64,000 nucleotides of DNA. It comes from Cryobacterium sp. SO2. Lineage in GTDB: Bacteria; Actinomycetota; Actinomycetes; Actinomycetales; Microbacteriaceae. The position numbers and the translations under genes were made by a program. Of this stretch, positions 48,983 through 57,852 are shown in pieces; position 1 is the stretch's first letter, and each line of letters begins with the position of its first letter. Under the pieces are notes generated by a model. That model was not told where the DNA came from. It made no database searches and worked only from the letters and a program-made list of their open reading frames with translations. Where the stretch lies: NCBI RefSeq assembly GCF_026151165.2, contig NZ_CP117849.1:1488001-1552000 (forward strand). Direction: 5' to 3'.

Positions 48983-50698
48983 ATGACCGAATTCGCCCCC
49001 GTTGATCCCACCTCGACCGATGCGTGGAAGCAGCTTTCCGGCATCGCCGAGGGCTTCTCGCCCGATCTGCGCGGGTGGTTCGCCACCGACAGCGCACGGG
49101 CCGACCGGTACACCTTCCAGGCCGCCGACCTCACCATCGACCTGTCGAAGAACCTCCTCACCGAGGAGATCCTGGCCCAGCTGCTGCAGCTCGCGAAGGA
49201 CACCGACATCGCCGGCCGCTACAGCGCCATGATCACCGGCGAACACATCAACGTGACCGAAGACCGCGCGGTGCTGCACACCGCGCTGCGTCGCCCCAAG
49301 AACGGCGCTGACCTCGTGCCGCCGGCCGGCTTCGTCGTGGACGGCCAGGACGTGGACGCGGATGTTCACGCCACCCTCGACAAGGTCTACGCCTTCGCCG
49401 AGAAGGTTCGGTCGGGTGAATGGACCGGCGTGACCGGCAAGCGCATCGAGACCGTCGTCAACATCGGCATCGGCGGCTCTGACCTCGGCCCCGTCATGGT
49501 CTACGAAGCTCTCAAGCCGTACGTGCAGGCCGGCCTCGAGATCCGCTTCGTGTCGAACATCGACCCGACCGACGTCTACGAGAAGACGGCGGGCCTGGAC
49601 CCCGAGACCACGCTCTTCATCGTCGCGTCCAAGACCTTCGGAACCCTCGAGACCCTCACCAACGCCCGTCTGGCCCGCGAGTGGCTGTGGAACCAGCTCC
49701 TCGCTGCCGGCGCCATCGACGACGAAGAAGCCGCCCGCACCGACGCGGTTGCCAAGCACTTCGTGGCCGTGTCGACCGCTCTCGACAAGGTCGCCGCATT
49801 CGGGATCGACCCCGAAAACGCGTTCGGCTTCTGGGACTGGGTGGGTGGCCGGTTCTCGGTCGACTCCGCCATCGGCACCTCCGTGGTCATCGCCATCGGC
49901 CCCGACAACTGGCGCGAATTCCTCGCCGGTTTCCACGCCCTCGACGAGCACATGCGCACCGCACCCCTCGAGCAGAACGTGCCCGTGCTGATGGGCCTCC
50001 TGAACGTTTGGTACACCAACTTCCTCAAGGCGCAGAGCCACGCCGTGCTGCCCTACGCCCAGTACCTGCACCGCTTCCCGGCCTACCTGCAGCAGCTCAC
50101 TATGGAGTCGAACGGCAAGAGCGTGCGCTGGGATGGCTCGCCCGTCACGACCGACACCGGTGAGATCTTCTGGGGCGAACCGGGCACCAACGGTCAGCAC
50201 GCCTTCTACCAGCTCATCCACCAGGGCACCCGCCTGGTTCCGGCCGACTTCATCGCGGTCGCCAACCCCGCGCATCCCCTGAAGGACGAGGCCGCAGACA
50301 AGCCGGGCCAGGACGTGCACGCGCTGTTCATGGCGAACTTCTTTGCCCAGACCAAGGCCCTCGCGTTCGGCAAGACCGCCGACGAGGTGCGCGCCGAGGG
50401 CACCGCAGAGTCTGTTGTGCCGGCCCGCTCCTTCGCCGGCAACCGGCCGACCACGTCGATTCTCGCGCCGGCCCTCACGCCGAGCGTGGTGGGCCAGCTC
50501 ATCGCGCTCTACGAGCACATCGTGTTCGTGGAAGGCACCATCTGGGGCATCGACTCCTTCGACCAGTGGGGTGTCGAGCTCGGCAAGCAGCTGGCCGTGC
50601 AGATCGCCCCCGCAGTCGAGGGCGACACGGCAGTGCTGGAGTCCCAGGATTCCTCGACTAAGTCGCTGATCGCGAAGTACCTCGAGCTGCGCGACTAA
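48983..50698 (+). CDS. pgi: Glucose-6-phosphate isomerase
   Basis: This 571-residue enzyme interconverts glucose-6-phosphate and fructose-6-phosphate. The phosphate-binding NIGIGGSDLGPVMVYEAL, the catalytic Glu in WGEPGTNGQHAFYQLIHQGT and the terminal Lys/His regions are present. The length fits the group of about 550-570 residues. CAGGAGAAACCC precedes the ATG. A strong hairpin follows the stop. Located away from the beta-glucoside genes at the window start, it would still act on the glucose-6-phosphate they release. Confidence 0.97.
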   Translation: MTEFAPVDPTSTDAWKQLSGIAEGFSPDLRGWFATDSARADRYTFQAADLTIDLSKNLLTEEILAQLLQLAKDTDIAGRYSAMITGEHINVTEDRAVLHTALRRPKNGADLVPPAGFVVDGQDVDADVHATLDKVYAFAEKVRSGEWTGVTGKRIETVVNIGIGGSDLGPVMVYEALKPYVQAGLEIRFVSNIDPTDVYEKTAGLDPETTLFIVASKTFGTLETLTNARLAREWLWNQLLAAGAIDDEEAARTDAVAKHFVAVSTALDKVAAFGIDPENAFGFWDWVGGRFSVDSAIGTSVVIAIGPDNWREFLAGFHALDEHMRTAPLEQNVPVLMGLLNVWYTNFLKAQSHAVLPYAQYLHRFPAYLQQLTMESNGKSVRWDGSPVTTDTGEIFWGEPGTNGQHAFYQLIHQGTRLVPADFIAVANPAHPLKDEAADKPGQDVHALFMANFFAQTKALAFGKTADEVRAEGTAESVVPARSFAGNRPTTSILAPALTPSVVGQLIALYEHIVFVEGTIWGIDSFDQWGVELGKQLAVQIAPAVEGDTAVLESQDSSTKSLIAKYLELRD

Positions 50699-50719
50699 CA
50701 CCGAGCACGTCCCGCACGC

Positions 50720-50753
50720 GAAATCGCTCCTGAGAACTCTCAGGAGCGATTTC
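50720..50753. terminator. Bidirectional terminator after pgi
   Basis: GAAATCGCTCCTGAG (50720-50734) and CTCAGGAGCGATTTC (50739-50753) form a perfect 15-bp stem with a 4-nt loop. The A-run of the left arm and the T-run of the right arm let it serve pgi and the convergent acyltransferase gene alike. Confidence 0.9.
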
Positions 50754-50772
50754 TGCTGTGCCACGCTTCGGG

Positions 50773-52062
50773 CTACGGCACGAGAGGGCGATAGTACTTG
50801 TCGGCCTGCCGCCCCGCCGTCACGGCGGTTTTGTCTGGTGCCGTGCTGAAACCGATCTTGGCGGATGCGGTGTAGTCGAGTCCGATCTGATCCAGCGCCC
50901 GGGTGAACTCCGTGACGAACCCGTCGGACTCGAAGCTCTGCAGAACGTCGACGGTGATGAACGCCCCGGCCGACAGCATGTTCAGGATGAGTCCCTTGTT
51001 GCCACTGCTGTACAGGTGCACCGAGTCGACGTATTCGGCGCACTCGCCGAACTGCAGCTGACCCAGGTAGCTCACCACGAACGTGTCGATGCAGAGGTTG
51101 TCGAAGAACGACAGCATCCGCTTCTTCTCGGCCATCGTGGGCAGCTGGTCGAGCTTGTCGCTCAGGCCGATCTGACTATTCGCGGCGGCCCGAACCGCAT
51201 CCGGTTGCCGTTGCTCCGCGATCTGCGCCCGGTACTCGGTGGCCTGCTCGCGCAGGCTCAGCCCGGCCAGGGCGTCGGTGTAGGGCAGGTACAGGCTGCT
51301 GACGCAGTTCTTGTGCGTGTTCGGGTGCCCGAGCTCGGTGCGCATGTCACTGGCCAGGCTGCAGACGATGGGGGTGTCGGCATCCGGATGCAGCGTTGTG
51401 ATGGCCGCCCCGGCCAGCAGCGCCACCAGGATCGACGGGGTGGCGTTGTTCGCCCGGGCGAACGCCAGGAACTGCTCGCGATCGATGGTGATCTCGGAGC
51501 GGTAGGAGGTGTCGACGGTAGCGGCGTTCTCCGGGAGCGCATACCCGGCCTTGATGACGTGCGGAGCCGGGGTGTCGCCCACCTCGTACCGCCTGTAGCC
51601 GAACGGTTCGTCGGTCTCGCCCGGGAGCAGCGGTTCGCCGGCCAGCCGGACGGCCTCGGGCGCGAGGGCCGTGGAGTAGCGCATCGAGCAGTAGTAAAAG
51701 ATCAGCGTCTCGAGGAACGGCGTGATGCCACGGCCGTCGCACAGCGCGTGATGAAACGCCACCCGGATGCTGGCGCCCGAGTAGGTGACGTCGATGAGGT
51801 GGTAATTCACGCTCATGCTGCCCAGCGCGCGAAGTTTGTCGGTCTTGGCGAAGGCCACCGACAGCGGGTTCTCGGCGATGTAAAAGTCGCCGTCCTTCTC
51901 CACCAGCTTGCTGGTCAGGTAGGGGTAGCGCAGCAGGGCCTTCTCCAGCGCCCTGCGCAGGAGGTCGCCGCGCACCTTCTGGGTCATACGCACGTCCAGG
52001 ACGGTGCTGTTGAGGCCGCCGTCCCGATACAGATACGCCTGGCCTGACCGGATCTTCTTCAT
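50773..52062 (-). CDS. Condensation-domain-like acyltransferase
   Basis: This 429-residue protein resembles alcohol acetyltransferase/PapA-type condensation enzymes, with the active-site motif FHHALCDGRG (HHxxxDG) near residues 102-111. The C-terminal half holds the second subdomain and the SYLGQLQFGECAEYVDSVHLY stretch. It probably transfers an acyl group to an alcohol or amine; no carrier-protein gene is nearby. AGAGGAACACC precedes the ATG. It is divergent from a PadR-UbiB pair, with 212 bp between them. Confidence 0.8.
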   Translation of the reverse strand: MKKIRSGQAYLYRDGGLNSTVLDVRMTQKVRGDLLRRALEKALLRYPYLTSKLVEKDGDFYIAENPLSVAFAKTDKLRALGSMSVNYHLIDVTYSGASIRVAFHHALCDGRGITPFLETLIFYYCSMRYSTALAPEAVRLAGEPLLPGETDEPFGYRRYEVGDTPAPHVIKAGYALPENAATVDTSYRSEITIDREQFLAFARANNATPSILVALLAGAAITTLHPDADTPIVCSLASDMRTELGHPNTHKNCVSSLYLPYTDALAGLSLREQATEYRAQIAEQRQPDAVRAAANSQIGLSDKLDQLPTMAEKKRMLSFFDNLCIDTFVVSYLGQLQFGECAEYVDSVHLYSSGNKGLILNMLSAGAFITVDVLQSFESDGFVTEFTRALDQIGLDYTASAKIGFSTAPDKTAVTAGRQADKYYRPLVP

Positions 52063-52234
52063 GGTGTTCCTCTCGTCGAGCGGCGAACCTGGGGGAGGGG
52101 CGACGGCTCGGGGTTGATCCCAGACTGCCCGCCCGACCCGGGCGGCGAATCGTGCAATCGGACGGCGGTTGACTACTGCGTTCGGACGACACAAGCAACC
52201 GGACAGCACCCTGTGATTTACCAGCCACCGCGTA

Positions 52235-52251
52235 TATCGTTGAGTATCGTT
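52235..52251. promoter_or_regulatory. TATCGTT direct repeats before padR
   Basis: TATCGTT lies at 52235-52241 and 52245-52251, 10 bp apart or one helical turn, just upstream of the PadR gene. It is a candidate operator for PadR autoregulation or control of the divergent acyltransferase gene. Confidence 0.4.
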
Positions 52252-52274
52252 AGCGAGTCATGGAGGAGATCATC

Positions 52275-52817
52275 ATGGGCAATTCATTCCCATCCAGCGG
52301 GTTCGGCGGCGGCCACGCCGACGGCATGTGGCAGGCCATGGAGCAGTTGCGCTCGAAGTTCGAAAAGCGGGTGGGCACCCGCATGGGCCGCGGCGACGTG
52401 CGCCAGGCTGTCCTGGCGCTGCTCGCGGAGCAGCCGATGCACGGCTACCAGATCATCCACGAGATCGAGGAGCGCAGCGGCGGCACCTGGAAGCCCAGCG
52501 CCGGGTCGGTCTACCCGACCCTGCAGCTGCTGGCCGACGAGGGCCTGATCAGCGCCGAGGAGTCTAACGGACGCAAAACCTACTCGCTCACCGACGCGGG
52601 CCGCGAGGAGGTCGCCGGTTCCACCGGATCGGCGCCGTGGGCGCCCGACGGCGACGGCGAGGACACCAAGTTCACGGCGCTGCCGAAGGCCGGCATCGCG
52701 CTCGCGCAGGCCGCCGCGCAGGTGGGCCGCACCGGTTCGCCGGAGCAGATCCAGCAGGCAGTGGCAGCGATCGACGAGGCCCGTCGACGGATCTACACCA
52801 TCCTCGCCCAGGACTGA
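52275..52817 (+). CDS. PadR family transcriptional regulator
   Basis: This 180-residue regulator has a PadR winged HTH: RGDVRQAVLALLAEQPMHGYQIIHEIEERSGGTWKPSAGSVYPTLQLLADEGLI, then KTYSLTDAGREEV, and a C-terminal helical dimerisation part. The N-terminal stretch of about 35 residues is Gly-rich. GGAGGAG lies 7 nt before the chosen ATG (15 bp after an upstream ATG). UbiB follows 3 bp downstream in the same operon. Confidence 0.92.
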   Translation: MGNSFPSSGFGGGHADGMWQAMEQLRSKFEKRVGTRMGRGDVRQAVLALLAEQPMHGYQIIHEIEERSGGTWKPSAGSVYPTLQLLADEGLISAEESNGRKTYSLTDAGREEVAGSTGSAPWAPDGDGEDTKFTALPKAGIALAQAAAQVGRTGSPEQIQQAVAAIDEARRRIYTILAQD

Positions 52818-52820
52818 CGG

Positions 52821-54527
52821 GTGCCATCGGTTCGCCGGGACTCACCGAGCGTGAATCCCGGCGCTGGGGACGCCCGCGCGCGCTATCGCCGCATCCTGCG
52901 CTTTGCCGGCTGGAATCTGGCCGTCACGTGGTTCTACGAGCTGCTGCTGCCGCGCATCGGGCTCGCGAAGCTCGCGGAGCGCTCTCGGGCGAAACGCATG
53001 ACCCGTTTTGCGCGGCGCTTCCATGTGCTCGCGGTAGACCTGGGCGGGCTGATGATCAAGGTCGGCCAGTTTCTGTCGTCCAGGCTCGACGTACTTCCGC
53101 CGGAGATCACCTCCGAGCTCGAGGGGTTGCAAGACGAGGTGCCGCCGGTTCCGTTCGAAGCGATCCGGGCGCTCGCGGAGGCCGAGCTGGGCATGCCACT
53201 GGAACGGGCGTACTCGTGGGTCGGTGAGTCGCCGGTGGCGGCGGCATCCCTCGGTCAGGCACATCGCGCCAGGCTCGCCCCGCTCGATGCCGCCGACACC
53301 GGGCTGACAGCTGTGGTGATCAAGGTGCAGCGGCCCGGCATCGACAAGATCGTCGATGTCGACCTGGCGGCCCTGCGCAAGGTGGGCGGCTGGCTCAGCC
53401 ATGTGCGGCTGGTCTCCGATCGGGTGGATGCGCCGGCGTTGGTGGAGGAATTCGCGCAGACCAGTCTCGAGGAGATCGACTACCTGCACGAGGCCGCCAG
53501 TTCGGTGCGGTTCGCGGAGGAATTCGAGGGTGACGACCGGGTGAGCGTGCCCGCCGTGGTGTGGGAGCGTTCCACCCGGCGCGTGCTCACTCTCGAGGAC
53601 GTGACGGCGATCAAGATCACCGACACGGATGCGCTGGCCGCGGCCGGGATCGACCCGGCGGAGGTGGCCCCGGTCTTCGCCGCGGTGATGTTCGATCAGC
53701 TGTTCAGCAGCGGTTTCTTCCACGCCGACCCGCACCCGGGCAACATCTTCGTGACCCCGGTGCCGAACGACCCGAGCAATCGTGGCTGGAAACTCACCTT
53801 CATCGACTTCGGGATGATGGGGGAGGTGCCCCCGACCACCCGGGCTGGTCTGCGCAAGATGCTCATCGCGGCCGCGTCGCGTGACGGCACCGGGATGGTC
53901 AACGCGGCCCGGGACCTGGGGGTGTTGCTGCCCTCGGCGGAAACCTCCGAGCTGGAGAAGGCGATGAAGCAGCTCTTCGCCCGGTTCGGCGGCATGGGCT
54001 TCGCCGAGCTGCGCGAGGTGGACCCGCGGGAGTTCCGCGACTTCGCCATTCAGTTCGGCGATGTGGTGCGAGCCCTGCCGTTCCAGCTGCCGGAGAACTT
54101 CCTGCTCATCATCCGGGCGATGTCCCTCACCTCCGGCGTGTGCAGTTCGCTGAATCCCGCGTTCAACCTCTGGGACTCCGTCGAGCCCTACGCGTCGCAA
54201 CTGATCCGCGAGGAGGGCGGCAACGTGGTGCGGGACTTCGGCACCCAGGCACTCGAGAACGCCGGGATCGCCTGGGGCCTGCCCAAGCGGCTGGATGGGC
54301 TCGTCACCCGTTTCGAAGACGGCACCGTGGCCGTTGCGAGTCCCGGTCTCGAACGTCGGGTCGCCCGAGTGGAGCAGACGGTCGGACGCGTGGTGTCGGC
54401 CATCCTGTTCGGCGCCCTGCTCATCGCCGGTGCGGTGCTCCGTGCGGACGATGCGGTGCTCAGTGCGGTGCTCATGCTCGGCTCCATCCTCCCGCTGCTG
54501 CACGCGCTGTTTGCGGGGCGTAGATAG
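52821..54527 (+). CDS. ABC1/UbiB family kinase-like protein
   Basis: This 568-residue protein has the ABC1/UbiB family KxGQ motif (MIKVGQFLSSRLDVLPPEI), an ATP-binding SLGQAHRA segment, HADPHPGNIF and FIDFGMMG as the catalytic-loop and DFG equivalents, and two hydrophobic segments near the C-terminus (about 510-560). Such proteins act as atypical kinases or ATPases in isoprenoid-quinone or lipid metabolism. GTG is the start. It is coupled with padR at a 3-bp gap, so it is probably part of the PadR-controlled unit. Confidence 0.92.
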   Translation: MPSVRRDSPSVNPGAGDARARYRRILRFAGWNLAVTWFYELLLPRIGLAKLAERSRAKRMTRFARRFHVLAVDLGGLMIKVGQFLSSRLDVLPPEITSELEGLQDEVPPVPFEAIRALAEAELGMPLERAYSWVGESPVAAASLGQAHRARLAPLDAADTGLTAVVIKVQRPGIDKIVDVDLAALRKVGGWLSHVRLVSDRVDAPALVEEFAQTSLEEIDYLHEAASSVRFAEEFEGDDRVSVPAVVWERSTRRVLTLEDVTAIKITDTDALAAAGIDPAEVAPVFAAVMFDQLFSSGFFHADPHPGNIFVTPVPNDPSNRGWKLTFIDFGMMGEVPPTTRAGLRKMLIAAASRDGTGMVNAARDLGVLLPSAETSELEKAMKQLFARFGGMGFAELREVDPREFRDFAIQFGDVVRALPFQLPENFLLIIRAMSLTSGVCSSLNPAFNLWDSVEPYASQLIREEGGNVVRDFGTQALENAGIAWGLPKRLDGLVTRFEDGTVAVASPGLERRVARVEQTVGRVVSAILFGALLIAGAVLRADDAVLSAVLMLGSILPLLHALFAGRR

Positions 54528-54740
54528 GGCGGAGTGGCGGCCCCGGGGAGGCCGTTGCCCACGGAGGCACGAACCCTGAACCTGATTGATGTCGGTGTCG
54601 AGCGGCGCTACGTTGAAGGCGAAATCCGCGACGAAACAAGCCGATGTCAGGCACCGCCACTCAGAACCCTGACGCCTGGGCCTGGGGCGCCGCTACAGGT
54701 CTCCTGAAGCTTTCGGGAGCGATATCAAGGAGGGATGCTC

Positions 54741-55988
54741 GTGAATACCCTGAAGGAAAATCTGACCGCCGATTCGGCCCTCGCAGCCTTCTACAAAGAT
54801 CTGCACTCCCACCCCGAACTCGGATTCCAGGAACATCGCACTGCCGAGATCGTCGCGGAACGTCTGACCAGGCTCGGGTTCGATGTCACCACCGGCATCG
54901 GCGGCACCGGAGTGGCCGGGGTCCTGAAGAACGGCGCAGGTCCCACCGCACTGCTTCGTGCCGACATGGACGCGTTGCCGGTGCGGGAGGACACCGGGCT
55001 CGACTACGCCAGTACCGTGACGGCACCCAACGCGAGTGGCACGGTAGTCCCCGTGGCCCACGCCTGTGGGCACGACCTCCACACGACATGCCTGGTCGGT
55101 GCAGCCGAGGTCCTCTCATCCGACAGGTCGAACTGGTCGGGCACGCTGGTCGTGGTCTTCCAACCCGCCGAGGAACTCGGCGCGGGCGCTCAAGCCATGG
55201 TCGACGACGGACTCTACGAGAAGGTTCCCAAGCCCGACATCGTGCTGGGACAGCATGTGGCCCCGTTGCCGGCCGGCAAGATCGCAGCGCACGCCGGTGC
55301 CTCGTATGCGGGCTCGGACTCCTTGCGTGTTCGTCTCGTCGGTGCGGGCGCACACGGTTCGATGCCGCAGAACTCGATCGACCCTGTGGTGATGGCGGCG
55401 GCAACCGTGCTTCGCCTGCAGACCATCGTCTCGCGGGAGATTCCGAGCACCGACACTGCGGTGCTCACCGTCGGTTCGATCCACGCCGGCGATGCGGCCA
55501 ATGTGATTCCCGGCGAGGCCGAGCTGCAGTTGAACATTCGAAGCTATACCAGCGCGGTGCGTCAACACATCCTCGACAGCGTCGACCGCATCGCCAAGGG
55601 CGAAGCGCAGACGGCAGGAGCCGCGGAAGAACCGACGATTACCGAGATCGAGCGGTTCCCCATCGTGGTGAACGATGCGGATGCGCTGGGGAAGACACTT
55701 CACGCCTTCGCCGAATGGCTCGGACCTGACCAGATTCTTGACCCCGGTGCCGGCGCCGGCAGCGAGGATGTCGGAATCCTCGCCACCAGCGCGGATGCCC
55801 CGTTGTCGTACTGGCTCCTCGGCGGCACCGACCCGAAGCTGTTCACCACCGGGGACATGACTGACCCGGCCTTGCGCACGATTCCATCGAATCATTCCCC
55901 GCGCTACGCTCCGGTCATCGACCCGACCCTCGCGATCGGGGTGACGGCGCTGGTCACCGCAGCGCGAACCTGGCTGCCGGCGGGGTGA
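54741..55988 (+). CDS. M20 family amidohydrolase (peptidase M20D)
   Basis: This 415-residue dizinc amidohydrolase has LHSHPELGFQEHRTAEI, ADMDALPVREDTGLDYAS, VAHACGHDLHTTCLVG, QPAEELGAGAQAMVDDGL and a final APVIDP region. This is the M20D group, which cleaves N-acyl amino acids such as hippurate or indole-acetyl conjugates. The GTG at 54741 is 7 nt after AAGGAGG; the ATG at 54735 is too close to it. The substrate is not evident. Single gene. Confidence 0.92.
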   Translation: MNTLKENLTADSALAAFYKDLHSHPELGFQEHRTAEIVAERLTRLGFDVTTGIGGTGVAGVLKNGAGPTALLRADMDALPVREDTGLDYASTVTAPNASGTVVPVAHACGHDLHTTCLVGAAEVLSSDRSNWSGTLVVVFQPAEELGAGAQAMVDDGLYEKVPKPDIVLGQHVAPLPAGKIAAHAGASYAGSDSLRVRLVGAGAHGSMPQNSIDPVVMAAATVLRLQTIVSREIPSTDTAVLTVGSIHAGDAANVIPGEAELQLNIRSYTSAVRQHILDSVDRIAKGEAQTAGAAEEPTITEIERFPIVVNDADALGKTLHAFAEWLGPDQILDPGAGAGSEDVGILATSADAPLSYWLLGGTDPKLFTTGDMTDPALRTIPSNHSPRYAPVIDPTLAIGVTALVTAARTWLPAG

Positions 55989-56012
55989 CACGAGGCTCGA
56001 CGGCGACTGTCG

Positions 56013-56738
56013 TCAGGCCCTCTGCCGGCTCACCATCTCGGTGATCCAGATGGGCGCGAACGGCGAGGTGCAGCCCGGCGGAGTCGGGTAGTCCTTGAGC
56101 ACCTCCAGCCGCTCGCCGATGGCCAGGGCACGCTCGCGAAACTCGGGGTGCTCAATCCCGATCTGGGCGAGGCAGTGGTTCATGGCCCATTGCAACCGCT
56201 CCGGGGCATCCTTCATCTCGGCCTCGATGAGGTCGAGCAGCCCGGCACGATCAAGGCCCTCGGGGGACTTGGCCACGCGTTCGGTGGTCAGAGCCCAGCC
56301 GGCGCTGGCGACCACGGGGTCGGTGTCGGCGAACCAAACCGCCCGGAGCTCCTCGACATGCGGGTTCTTCTTCACTACGTAGTTCACGAGCCAGTCCTGC
56401 ACCTTGGGGGTGCGCGCCTCGCGCAGCATGGCATCCAGCTCGTCACTGTCGAACAACTTGGGGCGGCAGATCAGGATGGCCAGCAGCCGCGCCGCCGTAT
56501 CACCGGTGCCCCACAGGTCCCGAGCCAGCTCCTGCTGGGTCTTGAGGCGCTTGGCGAGCGCGCGCAGCTGGGTGAGGTTCACACCGTGGTCATCACCGTG
56601 GTTGGCGTTGATCGCACGGAACTTCGGGTCTTCGAGCGCGGCCAGCTCGGCCATCACCTCGGCCATCACCTCGGCGAGCGTCTGGCCGGTCGCCTTCTGC
56701 CCGAGCACCGTCTGGCCGGTCACCGTTGTCTGGGCCAT
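56013..56738 (-). CDS. DNA alkylation repair protein AlkD-like
   Basis: This 241-residue all-helical protein resembles AlkD glycosylases, built of HEAT-like repeats. The segment ARLLAILICRPKLF is followed by VQDWLVNYVVKKNPHVEELRAVWFADTDPVVASAGWALTTERVAK, where AlkD-family residues lie. The first 25 residues hold TGQTVLGQKATGQT, a small repeat. It may remove alkylated bases. The ATG at 56738 has AGGAGACTGCG upstream. A sigma factor gene ends 26 bp upstream on the same strand. Confidence 0.85.
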   Translation of the reverse strand: MAQTTVTGQTVLGQKATGQTLAEVMAEVMAELAALEDPKFRAINANHGDDHGVNLTQLRALAKRLKTQQELARDLWGTGDTAARLLAILICRPKLFDSDELDAMLREARTPKVQDWLVNYVVKKNPHVEELRAVWFADTDPVVASAGWALTTERVAKSPEGLDRAGLLDLIEAEMKDAPERLQWAMNHCLAQIGIEHPEFRERALAIGERLEVLKDYPTPPGCTSPFAPIWITEMVSRQRA

Positions 56739-56764
56739 CGCAGTCTCCTGTTCCTCGCAGGACT

Positions 56765-57691
56765 TCAGCCTACGGCCGGTGCCCATGATTCGTTTGGGAC
56801 CGAGCGCACGGCGCCGAGCTTCTCGGGGTTGAGGACGAAGAAGATCCGGTGGATACCTTCGGCGGAGACACCGAGGGAGCCCACAAGATAGGGCTCGCCG
56901 TGCTGGCGAATCACAAAGGCATCGGCGCCGTTGACGGCGGTGATGTCGAGCTGGGCACCCGGCTGCAGCTTCTGAACGGTGCCGAGCAGGAACCGTCCGA
57001 CCCGATCGCGCCCTTCGACCGGCCGGCGGGCGGCGGACACGATGCCACCGCCATCCGAGTAGATGATGATGTCGTCGGCCAAGAGGGTCTGCAGGCCCGC
57101 CAAGTCGCCGGCCTGGGCAGCGGCGAGGAAGGAGCGGAGCAGACGGTTCTTCTGCGCGACGCTCACCCGGGTGTCGCTGTGGTCCTGGAGGTGCAGGCGG
57201 GCGCGCCGGGCGAGCTGGCGGGCGTTGGCCTCGGTCGTCTCGATCACCGCGGCGATGTCGCTGAAGCTGTAGTCGAAGGCCTCGTGCAACAGATAAACCG
57301 CGCGCTCCTTCGGCGTCAAACGTTCCATCAAGAGCAGAAGACCGATCTCGAGGGCTTCCGTGTTCTCCGCACCCAGTTCCGGGTCGGTGCCGGTGAGAAC
57401 CGGCTCCGGAAGCCACGGGCCGATGTAGGTCTCGCGGCGAACCCGCGCCGATGTCGCCACGTTGATCGCCAGGCGGGTTGTCATGGTCGTCAAGAACGCG
57501 GCATGGCTGCGGATGGCAGACCGGTCGGTGGTCTGCCATTTGATCCAGGCATCCTGCAGCACGTCTTCGGCCTCAACGGCACTGCCGAGCATGCGGTAGG
57601 CGATGCCGAACAGCCGTGGCCGCATTGACTCGAACCCGGTAGCCAGCTCAGCCAGTTCCGCTGTGGTGGCGTCGCGACTGGGCGTTCCCAT
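56765..57691 (-). CDS. ECF41-type RNA polymerase sigma factor (SigJ-like)
   Basis: This 308-residue sigma factor has regions 2 (LFGIAYRMLGSAVEAEDVLQDAWIKW) and 4 (LTPKERAVYLLHEAFDYSFSDIAAVIETTEANARQLARRAR) plus a SnoaL-like C-terminal domain. The ECF41 marks are present: GPWLPEP between regions 2 and 4, SDGGGI, and VLNPEKL near the C-terminus. ECF41 factors are controlled by this fused domain rather than by an anti-sigma factor. AGAGG lies 6 nt before the ATG at 57691. It is divergent from an oxidoreductase gene. Confidence 0.9.
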   Translation of the reverse strand: MGTPSRDATTAELAELATGFESMRPRLFGIAYRMLGSAVEAEDVLQDAWIKWQTTDRSAIRSHAAFLTTMTTRLAINVATSARVRRETYIGPWLPEPVLTGTDPELGAENTEALEIGLLLLMERLTPKERAVYLLHEAFDYSFSDIAAVIETTEANARQLARRARLHLQDHSDTRVSVAQKNRLLRSFLAAAQAGDLAGLQTLLADDIIIYSDGGGIVSAARRPVEGRDRVGRFLLGTVQKLQPGAQLDITAVNGADAFVIRQHGEPYLVGSLGVSAEGIHRIFFVLNPEKLGAVRSVPNESWAPAVG

Positions 57692-57763
57692 CGGCATCCT
57701 CTGCTCGGTGTAGCGTTTTCGGTCGTCAATTTAGCACCCGCTCGGCACTCGGCGTTGGCACCG

Positions 57764-57790
57764 TGTCACGATCTGGCGGTGCAGCCGGTC
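57764..57790 (+). promoter_or_regulatory. Candidate ECF41 promoter for the oxidoreductase gene
   Basis: TGTCACG (57764-57770) and GGTC (57787-57790) are separated by 16 bp, a near match to the ECF41 consensus of TGTCACA and CGTC as I recall it. Transcription would run into the oxidoreductase gene at 57853, about 60 bp downstream. Confidence 0.5.
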
Positions 57791-57852
57791 AGTACTGAAG
57801 AAGCCCTCTGATGTACCCCGCTGACGAAATCCCGTTCCGAGAAGGAGACCGA

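Noticed and set aside
50758..52047. 429-codon plus-strand frame opposite the acyltransferase
   Set aside because: It lies antisense to a protein with a clear HHxxxDG motif and shows no domain features of its own.
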